Source: Lachnospiraceae bacterium UBA2864 (GTDB taxonomy: Bacteria; Bacillota; Clostridia; Lachnospirales; Lachnospiraceae). From it: a DNA stretch of 33,373 nt. The stretch is from assembly GCA_002350525.1 (NCBI GenBank), contig DEFA01000037.1:6842-40214 (forward strand). The letters are read 5' to 3'. A program made the translations under genes and the position numbers. The notes beneath the pieces were generated by a model. That model saw only the letters and a list, made by a program, of their open reading frames with translations, had not been told where the DNA came from and made no database searches. Shown one piece after another: positions 23,920 through 31,262 of this stretch (the stretch's first letter is position 1; every line of letters starts with the position of its first letter).

Positions 23920-24825
23920 ATGCGTCAGGATTTAAGAACCAATTTTACCGATAGACAGTACATGATGTCTGAGGATTACGAACTGTATTATTATCAGGAT
24001 ACACACTTCACTCCTACCAAACCACATCATCATTCCTACTATGAATGTTACTTCTTTATAAAAGGAGATATTGAATATGTTATAGATGGGGTTGTTTATC
24101 CCCTGCAGCCAAACGATATAGTAATTATCCCTCCCGGAATCAGTCACTATGCCAGATCCAATGACCCTGAGAAACCTTATCAACGTATTGTATTCTGGAC
24201 AAGTAAAGAATACTTTGAATATTTCCGGTCAATGTCCTCGGATTTCAGCTATGTATTTAACCTTGCAACATATGAGAAAAGATACATACATCATCCCGAC
24301 TTTATAACGTTCAATTCTCTCCAGACCAAGTTTTTCGATATAATTCAGGAGACAAAGCTTAACCGCTACGGAAAAGCTCCGAAGATAAATATTCAGATAG
24401 CCGATCTTCTTCTCAGTATCAACAGATATGTATATGAGAAAGATCATCCGTCTGAATCCAATACTCCGCCGAGCCTGTACAGCAAACTTATTACATATAT
24501 AGAAAACAATATAAAAGAGCCCATCACGATAGATGAGCTCGCACGTAAATTCTTTGTAAGTAAGAGCTATATATCTCACACCTTTAAGGAAAACCAGGGA
24601 GTATCCCTTCATCAATATATAATGAAGAGACGCCTCCAGCTTTTCAGGGATTCCGTAAGAGAAGGCGGAGACATAAAATCAACATATCTGAACTGTGGTT
24701 TCAATGATTACTCCAGTTTCTACAGGGCATTCAAGCAGGAATACGGCATATCCCCAAACACCTTTAAAACCGAAACCCTGAGAACCACCATGGAGCACAT
24801 GGTAAGCCAGCAGTCACACGACTGA
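23920..24825 (+). CDS. AraC-family transcriptional regulator of the sugar importer
   Basis: This 301-residue regulator has an N-terminal cupin-like sensor domain (HHHSYYECYFFIKGDIEYVI, then PNDIVIIPPGISH at about 65-78) and a C-terminal double HTH. The first HTH is TIDELARKFFVSKSYISHTFK. The second holds the family signature around CGFNDYSSFYRAFKQEYGISPNTF. The ATG at 23920 has AAGGGAG 6 bases upstream, and a TTG 18 bases earlier in frame is rejected. It is the only complete plus-strand gene in the window, divergent from the LplBCA-type operon. By family habit it senses a sugar and activates the importer. The adjacent -10 without -35 on the importer side agrees with activation. Confidence 0.93.
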   Translation: MRQDLRTNFTDRQYMMSEDYELYYYQDTHFTPTKPHHHSYYECYFFIKGDIEYVIDGVVYPLQPNDIVIIPPGISHYARSNDPEKPYQRIVFWTSKEYFEYFRSMSSDFSYVFNLATYEKRYIHHPDFITFNSLQTKFFDIIQETKLNRYGKAPKINIQIADLLLSINRYVYEKDHPSESNTPPSLYSKLITYIENNIKEPITIDELARKFFVSKSYISHTFKENQGVSLHQYIMKRRLQLFRDSVREGGDIKSTYLNCGFNDYSSFYRAFKQEYGISPNTFKTETLRTTMEHMVSQQSHD

Positions 24826-24839
24826 TAAACAGATTAAAA

Positions 24840-24875
24840 CAGCCCGGATCGAACAATCATTGCCGATCCGGGCTG
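24840..24875. terminator. Bidirectional terminator between convergent genes
   Basis: CAGCCCGGATCG (24840-24851) and CGATCCGGGCTG (24864-24875) form a perfect 12-bp stem with a 12-base loop. It is followed by TTATTTT on the plus strand and preceded by a short A-rich stretch. It serves the AraC-type gene (+) and the SPFH gene (-). Confidence 0.85.
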
Positions 24876-24890
24876 TTATTTTACGTCATA

Positions 24891-25859
24891 TTACTCCTTT
24901 GAAGTTTTTACAGCTTCAGTAACTGCTGTTGCAAGGCCTGCAACACCTGCAAGCTCCGAAGGAATGATAAGCTTTGTAGACTTACCGTCTGCAGCTCTCT
25001 GGAATGCATCCAGTTTCTTAATAGTAAGAACCTGATCTGTAGGATTTGATTCATTCAGCATTCTGATACCGTCCGCATTTGCCTGCTGCACCGCACGGAT
25101 TGCTTCGGCCTGACCTTCAGCTCTCTTGATAGCTGCTTCTCTTTCCGCTTCAGCTGCAAGGATAGCTGATTGCTTTGCTGCCTCAGCCGCAAGGATAGCT
25201 GCTTCCTTATCTGCTTCAGCACGAAGGATCTTAGCTGCTTTCTCACCTTCGGATACGAGGACAGCTGCTTTCTTCTCACCTTCCGCTCTGATAATCTGCT
25301 CACGTCTCTCACGCTCAGCCTTCATCTGCTTCTCCATTGATTCCTGGATAGCAGCAGGAGGCATAATGTTCTTAAGCTCAACACGGTTAACCTTGATTCC
25401 CCAAGGATCTGTAGCTTCATCAAGTGTAGCTCTCATCTTTGCATTAATCGTTTCTCTTGATGTAAGAGTCTGATCAAGCTCGAGATCACCGATGATATTA
25501 CGAAGTGTTGTAGCCGTCAGGTTTTCTATAGCTGACAGTGGATTCTCAACTCCGTAGCAGTAAAGCTTCGGATCTGTGATCTGGAAGAAAAGAACCGTAT
25601 CGATTCTCATAGTAACGTTATCTTTTGTGATAACCGGCTGAGGAGGGAAATCCGCAACCTGCTCTTTAAGTGAAACTCTTCTAGCAACCTTTTCGAAAAC
25701 CGGAATGAGAAGATGAAGTCCCACTCCCCATGTACACTTATATGTACCGAGATTTTCGATAACATATGCATTAGCCTGCTTAACAACTCTTACAGAGCCG
25801 CAAAGAACAAAAAATGCAACCACAAGAAGAATAATTATTATAACACCACCTGGACCCAT
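24891..25859 (-). CDS. SPFH/band-7 (stomatin, paraslipin-like) membrane protein
   Basis: This membrane-anchored scaffold protein forms oligomers thought to organise membrane microdomains. The 322-residue protein has one N-terminal helix (about 4-23) and an SPFH domain to about residue 190. The domain includes VVKQANAYVIENLGTYKCTWGVGLHLLIP, FPPQPVITKDNVTMRIDTVLFFQITDP and LRNIIGDLELDQTLTSRETIN. A coiled coil of about 190-265 follows, made of repeating Ala-Glu-Lys segments (AAILAAEAAKQSAILAAEAE). A C-terminal segment contains ADGKSTKLIIPSELAG. The sequence is close to the YbbK/QmcA and paraslipin groups. The ATG overlaps the nfeD stop by one base (TAATG), so the two proteins are made together, which is the well-known NfeD/SPFH pairing. 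A bidirectional terminator follows. Confidence 0.95.
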   Translation of the reverse strand: MGPGGVIIIILLVVAFFVLCGSVRVVKQANAYVIENLGTYKCTWGVGLHLLIPVFEKVARRVSLKEQVADFPPQPVITKDNVTMRIDTVLFFQITDPKLYCYGVENPLSAIENLTATTLRNIIGDLELDQTLTSRETINAKMRATLDEATDPWGIKVNRVELKNIMPPAAIQESMEKQMKAERERREQIIRAEGEKKAAVLVSEGEKAAKILRAEADKEAAILAAEAAKQSAILAAEAEREAAIKRAEGQAEAIRAVQQANADGIRMLNESNPTDQVLTIKKLDAFQRAADGKSTKLIIPSELAGVAGLATAVTEAVKTSKE

Positions 25860-26326
25860 TAGTTAATTACCTCCCTTAAATAAACCTTTGTACCTTCAAT
25901 ATTTACAATCTCGGCAAAGCTGTCTTTCGGAATAACACTTCCGTTTTCCGATACGGCTTTCCATTCAACATCGCCCAGCTTAATAAGCCCTGTTCCTTCC
26001 GAAGCATCAACTGTCTCAAGAATCTTCACTTTCTTGCCGATATTTCGGTCAAGATTGGTAGGTGCTCCCTGTGCGATCAGTTTCTTCTTCGCAATAGGTC
26101 TGCATAACAAAAGCAGTATGGTTGATACTACTATGAACAGAATAATCTGTATGTAAGGATTAACTCCCAGATATGCAACTATCGCCGCTGCCACAGCTCC
26201 GCCGCAGAACCATATCGACGTAAGTCCCAGAGATACTATCTCCCATATGAGAGCCGCTGCAAAAATGATGATCCATATTGTTGCCGCCACATAATTCGCC
26301 GGCATTCCCGAAAAAATGCCACTCAC
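25859..26326 (-). CDS. NfeD family membrane protein
   Basis: This short NfeD-type protein partners SPFH proteins. The 155-residue reading has three or four membrane helices (ATIWIIIFAAALIWEIV, SIWFCGGAVAAAIVAYLG, IQIILFIVVSTILLLLC) and a C-terminal OB-fold of about 60 residues. The OB-fold holds GKKVKILETVDASEGTGLIKL, GDVEWKAVS and GTKVYLREVIN, with the W-x-A and GTKV features of the family. No serine protease domain is present, so it belongs to the short class. The GTG at 26326 is preferred because AGGAGG lies 8 bases upstream; a GTG at 26335 overlaps that site. It lies 41 bases after the hydratase gene and overlaps the SPFH gene by one base. Confidence 0.9.
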   Translation of the reverse strand: MSGIFSGMPANYVAATIWIIIFAAALIWEIVSLGLTSIWFCGGAVAAAIVAYLGVNPYIQIILFIVVSTILLLLCRPIAKKKLIAQGAPTNLDRNIGKKVKILETVDASEGTGLIKLGDVEWKAVSENGSVIPKDSFAEIVNIEGTKVYLREVIN

Positions 26327-26367
26327 ATAAATCACCTCCTGTTAAATAAATACTTTTCCCCTGTTGC

Positions 26368-28674
26368 TTAATCCCTGTAATAATTGATGAGGCATCCCTT
26401 CTCTATTATGGTACGCTCATCATCAGTAAGTGCACCAAGTTTAAGTGAGATTTCCTTCATGTCCTTATTAACTATATAACCCTTTATAACTTCAGCCTTG
26501 TTCAAAAGAGCTTCTCTTACACCCGGAATAAAGATGTAATCGTCATTCTCAAGACCGAATGGATTATCAAGTGATATATCTGCAGAATCCTCATCTATAA
26601 CAAACGGAAGCATACCCCAGTTGATAAGATTTGAACGATATCTCTTTGTTGCATATTCCTTAGCGATGTTAGCCCATCCGCCGAGAACCTTCTGGCATGA
26701 TGCAGCCTGCTCACGAGCAGAGCCGTCACCCGGCTTAACAGCATAGATAGTTGTACCAAAACCGGTATTCTTACGACTTGTGCCCTCGAACTTCTCCTTT
26801 ATGACAGGCATAACCTGCTTGATCTCAGGATAAACTTCGCATGGATGCTCATCATTTTCACGAGCAATCTCAACCGCGTGGAAAGCCTTAGCTCTTCCGA
26901 CATATTCAGGATCCTTACGTGACAGAGTGAACTCTGCAAGTCCGATAGGATTTGATCTGAAGGATGATGTCTCCCCTGAAGGAATAAGCTCATCTGTAGT
27001 TGTAACCGGATCTGTGATTACAGAAGCAACCTTGAGAAGAAGGTTCTCCGTAAGTGCAGGCATCTCAGGCCAATCCTTGATATTCGGACCAAACTTGATG
27101 TCTTCTTCAGGACGTGCCTTGCCCCATCCGTCATAAACTCTGTTTGCATATATATCTTTATCAAAGAAATACTTAGGACCTGTGTATTCAACATCAAGAT
27201 CTGTAGCAGGTGTAAGATATCCCTTGTTAACTGCTGTAGCCGCAATACTTCTTGCATCCATAAGAGCAACACTTGATATCTGACCGTTCTGGATCTTTGA
27301 ACCTTCTCTGTTAGGGAAGTTACGTGTTGAATGTCTGATTGAAAGCGCTCCGTTGGCAGGTGTATCACCGGCACCAAAACATGGTCCGCAGAATGCTGTC
27401 TTCATAACTCCGCCGGCATGAAGTATCTCAGCCGCACGTCCGTTATTGATAAGTTCCATCATGATAGGAACACTTGCAGGATATACGGAAAGAGTAAACT
27501 CGTCACTTCCGATATAGTGACCCTTAAGAATATCAACGCTGTCACATATATTCTCGAATCCACCGCCGGCACAACCTGCGATGATTCCCTGCTCAACATA
27601 GAGTCGTCCGTCATGGATCTTATCCGTAAGCTTGAATTCCACGTCACCTGTAAGCTGCTTCTTACCGTTCTCTTCACACTCATGAAGAATGTCATAAAGA
27701 TTTGCATTTAACTCTTCTATTGTATATGTGTTGCTTGGATGGAAAGGAAGAGCGATCATCGGACGAACCTTTGAAAGATCTACATATACAACACCATCAT
27801 AGTAAGCAACCGATTCAGGAGTAAGCTCCTTATAGCACTCAGATCTGAAATGAGTGTCATACCACTCCTTTGTCTTCTCATCTGTAGCCCAGATAGATGA
27901 AAGACATGTTGTTTCTGTTGTCATTACATCTATACCGATACGGTAATCGCTTGAAAGCTTTGCGATTCCCGGACCTACAAATTCCATTACCTTATTCTTA
28001 ACATAGCCGTTCTTAAATACGGCACCGATTATGGCAAGCGCCACATCCTGAGGGCCGACACCCTTTGCAGGCTCTCCGTCAAGATATACGGCTACAACGC
28101 TCGGGCGGGCAACATCATAAGTTTTTCCGAGGAGCTGCTTTGCAAGCTCTCCGCCGCCTTCACCGATAGCCATGGTACCAAGAGCACCATAACGTGTATG
28201 GCTGTCCGATCCGAGGATCATAGCTCCGCACTCGGCAAGTTCTTCTCTTGCATACTGATGAATAACAGCCTGATGAGGAGGAACATAGATTCCACCATAC
28301 TTCTTGGCACATGAAAGACCGAATACATGGTCGTCTTCGTTAATAGTTCCGCCTACTGCACAAAGTGAATTGTGACAGTTTGTAAGTACATAAGGAATCG
28401 GGAATTCCTTAAGTCCCGAAGCCCTTGCTGTCTGTATAATACCGACAAATGTGATATCATGAGATGTCATCTTGTCAAACTTGATCTTAAGCTGCTCTGT
28501 ATCACCGCTTGTATTGTGCTTCTGCAGAATACGATAGCCGATAGTTCCTTTTGCGGCTTCTTCCTTAGTAGTTTTTACTCCCTTAGATGCAAGTACATTT
28601 GCTGCCGAAGCATCATCCGGCACGAGCTCACTGCCATTCAGAAGATAAGCTCCTGTCTCATAAAGTCGTATCAT
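26368..28674 (-). CDS. Aconitate hydratase family protein (iron-sulfur hydratase)
   Basis: This is an aconitase-superfamily dehydratase that probably interconverts citrate and isocitrate in a partial TCA pathway supplying 2-oxoglutarate. Of its 768 residues, the N-terminal catalytic domain has FPIPYVLTNCHNS, GSDSHTRYGALGTMAIGEGG (155-174) and the predicted 4Fe-4S ligands Cys368 (IAGCAGG) and Cys429/Cys432 (FCGPCFGAG). STRNFPNREGSK (449-460) is the conserved substrate-binding stretch. The swivel domain holds the RYRSNLINWGMLPF segment near the C-terminus. Most aconitases have GSCTNS around the first ligand; here it is AGCAGG, so this is a divergent subfamily and the substrate is not certain. 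The ATG at 28674 has AGGGAGG 6 bases upstream. It follows the 519-residue protein gene by 54 bases, with a -10-like TATAAT in the gap. Confidence 0.86.
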   Translation of the reverse strand: MIRLYETGAYLLNGSELVPDDASAANVLASKGVKTTKEEAAKGTIGYRILQKHNTSGDTEQLKIKFDKMTSHDITFVGIIQTARASGLKEFPIPYVLTNCHNSLCAVGGTINEDDHVFGLSCAKKYGGIYVPPHQAVIHQYAREELAECGAMILGSDSHTRYGALGTMAIGEGGGELAKQLLGKTYDVARPSVVAVYLDGEPAKGVGPQDVALAIIGAVFKNGYVKNKVMEFVGPGIAKLSSDYRIGIDVMTTETTCLSSIWATDEKTKEWYDTHFRSECYKELTPESVAYYDGVVYVDLSKVRPMIALPFHPSNTYTIEELNANLYDILHECEENGKKQLTGDVEFKLTDKIHDGRLYVEQGIIAGCAGGGFENICDSVDILKGHYIGSDEFTLSVYPASVPIMMELINNGRAAEILHAGGVMKTAFCGPCFGAGDTPANGALSIRHSTRNFPNREGSKIQNGQISSVALMDARSIAATAVNKGYLTPATDLDVEYTGPKYFFDKDIYANRVYDGWGKARPEEDIKFGPNIKDWPEMPALTENLLLKVASVITDPVTTTDELIPSGETSSFRSNPIGLAEFTLSRKDPEYVGRAKAFHAVEIARENDEHPCEVYPEIKQVMPVIKEKFEGTSRKNTGFGTTIYAVKPGDGSAREQAASCQKVLGGWANIAKEYATKRYRSNLINWGMLPFVIDEDSADISLDNPFGLENDDYIFIPGVREALLNKAEVIKGYIVNKDMKEISLKLGALTDDERTIIEKGCLINYYRD

Positions 28675-28701
28675 TTTTTCCTCCCTGATGTTACTGTTTT
28701 T

Positions 28702-28718
28702 CCGCAATGCGGATTATA
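28702..28718 (-). promoter_or_regulatory. Possible promoter and palindrome upstream of the hydratase gene
   Basis: On the minus strand TATAAT (28718-28713) is directly followed by the 11-bp palindrome CCGCATTGCGG (28712-28702). The hydratase ATG lies 27 bases further. No good -35 is seen, since the region overlaps the stop of the upstream gene. The palindrome could be an operator or a weak terminator for the upstream gene. Confidence 0.4.
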
Positions 28719-28728
28719 TATAAATATT

Positions 28729-30288
28729 TTATTTATACTCGCTTATAACTTTTTCGTAATTTGTGAGTCCATCTCCCCTAGGAAGATCCCCCTTCTTCTG
28801 TGCCATGATATCGCCACGCGTACTATTATACGCATCCTGATCCGAAACGTCATCAAGATTATCTACAAGATAGTATGAAGTTCCGCCGTAATCGGCAGTA
28901 ACCACGTAATGCTCAACCAGACACTCTGTTCCGTCAAAACGCATCAGTGCATCGATGGTCATTTCAACACCGCTTTCGATTGCCGATACAGTTGTTACGG
29001 CATACTTCGGATCACCAACTCCGTCGATGGTTCCGATGAATATGCACTTAACCTCACCGTCCGCAAATGTAAATACATAGCAGCCACCGCTGATTGCATC
29101 CTTAAGTATCATTTCCGGAATATCATTATCATCAAAATCATAGATGATTATTACATTCGGAACTAAATCTTCATAACTTATATCCTGAGATGAAAATATA
29201 ACATCTCCCGTACTTTCGCTTTTGACATCAATACCCTTGGCAATAACAGCCTTAAGGTTCGGCTCGATATCTTCAACGAATGCCTTATAAGCCTTAGCCC
29301 ATCCCGGTGCGATAAGTGCTTCTATTTCGGAAACATCTACACTATCACCATAGATACGCTTCAGTTCGTTCACATACTCCTGAGCTGTATCCGTATCTTC
29401 CTTCTGTGCAGCTTCAAGCCCCTTCTCAAGGCCGTAAACCTTACCCTTTTCGTAAGCTTCATCCTGAAGTTTCTGAAGTTCCTGATTATACTTGGAACTG
29501 TACTTCTCATCCAGAGGATTATCGATGCACTCTTTTGAAGCATCATAAGCATCGAAGTAGTCCTCTTCTTCGATCATAGTACTTATCTCATCGATAGCAT
29601 TTTTATAATACTTAACGAAGTATAGCTCTTCATCCAATTCCTGAGCGTAAGTATCATCATGGAAGAAATTCTGAGCCACTTCAATGTATGCAACAGCTCC
29701 GTCTTCATCTATCGTTCCGTCCTGGAACTGATTGAACTTATTCTTAAGATACTCATCAAGATTTGTATCGATAAATTCGCTGTACTTTTCGCGGTCTGCG
29801 TCACTGTAATCACTCAGATGATCGGTATCCTTGATGCTTATATCATATACTTCATCAAACTCATCCCAGATTGCAAAAAGGTCATCGCCGTCATTCATGA
29901 TACAATCGTTGTATCCCTTTTCAAATATGGTTATAAGCTGTCCGAGATTTATGTTCTGGATATATTCTATATTCTTGTTCTTATACTTTCCGATCTTTTC
30001 GACCGCAAGAATTTCTTTAAGAGTATCCTCATATTTCTGCTTACCGTCTACACACGAGTTAGTTTCCGAGATCAGAAATCCCTTTATCTCTTCGTCTATC
30101 GTATCCGCAGCGAAGAATCCAACCTTATCATAATAAGCAGCCGCTTCCTCACCCTTTCCTTCTTTAAGAGCCTCAAACATTTTATTCTTGTTGATCCCCG
30201 GCAGAACAAAGATTATTGCAGCCGCTGCTTCAAGGATAATAGCAACAATAGATACAATGCATATAATAAGCCATTTTCTGTTCTTCAT
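28729..30288 (-). CDS. Uncharacterised membrane-anchored extracytoplasmic protein, 519 residues
   Basis: I do not recognise a named family. One N-terminal helix (about 7-29, WLIICIVSIVAIILEAAAAI) without a cleavage site or lipobox should anchor the protein with the bulk outside. Residues 35-340 are acidic and probably helical, with TPR-like spacing of Tyr and Ala pairs (EEAAAYYDKVGFFAADTID; EEEDYFDAYDASKECID). The C-terminal third is predicted beta-rich and contains IYDFDDNDIPEMILK (382-396). This resembles the calcium-binding D-x-D-x-(D/N)-x-x-x-E loops of FG-GAP/VCBS-like repeats common in Lachnospiraceae surface proteins. Only three cysteines lie outside the membrane region before residue 260 and two near 403-415. 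The ATG follows the tail-anchored repeat protein gene by 12 bases, so these genes and the AAA+ gene form one operon. A sensor or assembly role is guesswork. Confidence 0.75.
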   Translation of the reverse strand: MKNRKWLIICIVSIVAIILEAAAAIIFVLPGINKNKMFEALKEGKGEEAAAYYDKVGFFAADTIDEEIKGFLISETNSCVDGKQKYEDTLKEILAVEKIGKYKNKNIEYIQNINLGQLITIFEKGYNDCIMNDGDDLFAIWDEFDEVYDISIKDTDHLSDYSDADREKYSEFIDTNLDEYLKNKFNQFQDGTIDEDGAVAYIEVAQNFFHDDTYAQELDEELYFVKYYKNAIDEISTMIEEEDYFDAYDASKECIDNPLDEKYSSKYNQELQKLQDEAYEKGKVYGLEKGLEAAQKEDTDTAQEYVNELKRIYGDSVDVSEIEALIAPGWAKAYKAFVEDIEPNLKAVIAKGIDVKSESTGDVIFSSQDISYEDLVPNVIIIYDFDDNDIPEMILKDAISGGCYVFTFADGEVKCIFIGTIDGVGDPKYAVTTVSAIESGVEMTIDALMRFDGTECLVEHYVVTADYGGTSYYLVDNLDDVSDQDAYNSTRGDIMAQKKGDLPRGDGLTNYEKVISEYK

Positions 30289-30300
30289 CGCTTTCCTCCC

Positions 30301-31206
30301 TTACTCTTCATCCTGCTCTGCTTCGGTATTTTCCTCTGTAACATTATCGGTCTCCGGACTCTGATCCGAAGCAGATGCTTCCGTTACAACAGGTGCCTTA
30401 AGCTTATCCTGCGCCGAGCTGCCGTAATCCGTCTTCGGCATACCAAACAGGATGTATATAACTATAACTGCGGCAAGGCCGAGAATAGCAATTATCATAG
30501 AAACAAGTCCGACAGCTTTCAGGCCTCCCGAACTCTTCTTTGCCGTTTCGGGCGGCTGTGGTACTCTCATCTGCTGCATCGGACCGGAGCCGGGCATCAT
30601 CGGACCGGAGCCGGGCATCATCGGGCCTGAGCCGGGCATCATCGGACCGGAGCCGGGCATCATCGGACCGGAGCCGGGCATCATCGGACCTGAGCCGGGC
30701 ATCATAGGACCTGATCCGGGCATCATCTGTGCCGCCTGAGGATTACCATTAAAGCCTACGTTCTGCATATTCGGAATACTATTCTGCATATTCGGAATAC
30801 CATTCATCATCGGTCCGGGCTGCCCCATCGGACCGGAACCCGGCATCATAGGGCCTGATCCGGGCATCATCGCACCGGAACCCGGCATCTGCTGATTCTG
30901 CTGCTGCATCAGCATATCCGTTGTAAGAATTGTTGTAGCCGGTTCATCCTGAACATTCTGCTGCGTCAGCATATCTGTGGTAAGAACGGTAGTAGCCATC
31001 TCTTCCGGCTGACCGATCATATCAGCAGTAAGCACGGTAGTTGCGGACTCACCCAGATCATCCGGGGTTCCGGTCTCACCGGCAGCCGCTGCTGCCGCAT
31101 CTTCGATTGCACTTTTCATAACATCATCCATTGAGATGCTTTCAGCCTCTGGCTTCTCATCCGGAATAACATCAAAACTATCGTTGATATTCTTTTCGTC
31201 TGCCAT
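30301..31206 (-). CDS. Uncharacterised single-pass protein with phospho-Thr-like motifs and MMPGSGP repeats
   Basis: The 301-residue protein starts MADEKNIND at the ATG at 31206; a frame to 31230 adds eight residues that overlap the AGGGAG ribosome site. Residues 1-50 are acidic. Three copies of ATT(V/I)LT(A/T)DM occur at 55-63, 71-79 and 90-98. A low-complexity region follows: three PGSG units (107-128), IPNMQN twice (137-149) and seven perfect MMPGSGP heptads (161-209). A membrane helix lies at about 230-255 (VGLVSMIIAILGLAAVIVIYILFG), with an acidic tail of about 45 residues ending TEAEQDEE. No signal peptide is seen, so the repeats are probably cytoplasmic and the short tail outside. The TT(V/I)L segments look like kinase target sites read by FHA domains; this is inferred. 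The gene lies 56 bases after the AAA+ gene and 12 before the anchored protein gene. Confidence 0.75.
   Translation of the reverse strand: MADEKNINDSFDVIPDEKPEAESISMDDVMKSAIEDAAAAAAGETGTPDDLGESATTVLTADMIGQPEEMATTVLTTDMLTQQNVQDEPATTILTTDMLMQQQNQQMPGSGAMMPGSGPMMPGSGPMGQPGPMMNGIPNMQNSIPNMQNVGFNGNPQAAQMMPGSGPMMPGSGPMMPGSGPMMPGSGPMMPGSGPMMPGSGPMMPGSGPMQQMRVPQPPETAKKSSGGLKAVGLVSMIIAILGLAAVIVIYILFGMPKTDYGSSAQDKLKAPVVTEASASDQSPETDNVTEENTEAEQDEE
30580..30726. repeat. Seven tandem 21-bp coding repeats (MMPGSGP)
   Basis: Seven uninterrupted units of about GGACCGGAGCCGGGCATCAT plus one base (plus-strand sense) encode MMPGSGP. Units 1, 2, 4 and 5 are essentially identical; units 3, 6 and 7 differ at synonymous positions (GGGCCTGAG, GGACCTGAG, GGACCTGAT). 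A second, more diverged cluster of three units lies at about 30829-30891. Near identity at DNA level points to recent expansion by slippage or recombination. Confidence 0.9.
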
Positions 31207-31262
31207 ACCCTTCTTCTCCCTGTAAAACATTTAACATATTTTCATTTTCCTTTAGGATATCA

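Noticed and set aside
24229..24615. Minus-strand open frame inside the AraC-type gene
   Set aside because: It is antisense to a gene with clear HTH signatures and has no ribosome site.
29659..30630. 323-residue plus-strand frame opposite the anchored protein gene
   Set aside because: It is hydrophobic only because it is antisense to acidic helical coding DNA; it spans the gap between two real genes and has no ribosome site.
30580..30726. CRISPR-like regular repeats of 21 bases
   Set aside because: The units are directly adjacent with no spacers and keep an open reading frame (MMPGSGP) in a well-supported gene, so they are coding tandem repeats.
30452..30739. Plus-strand open frame over the repeat array (PGIIGPE repeats)
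   Set aside because: It is the antisense reading of the MMPGSGP array; it has no ribosome site, and periodic repeats keep all frames open.
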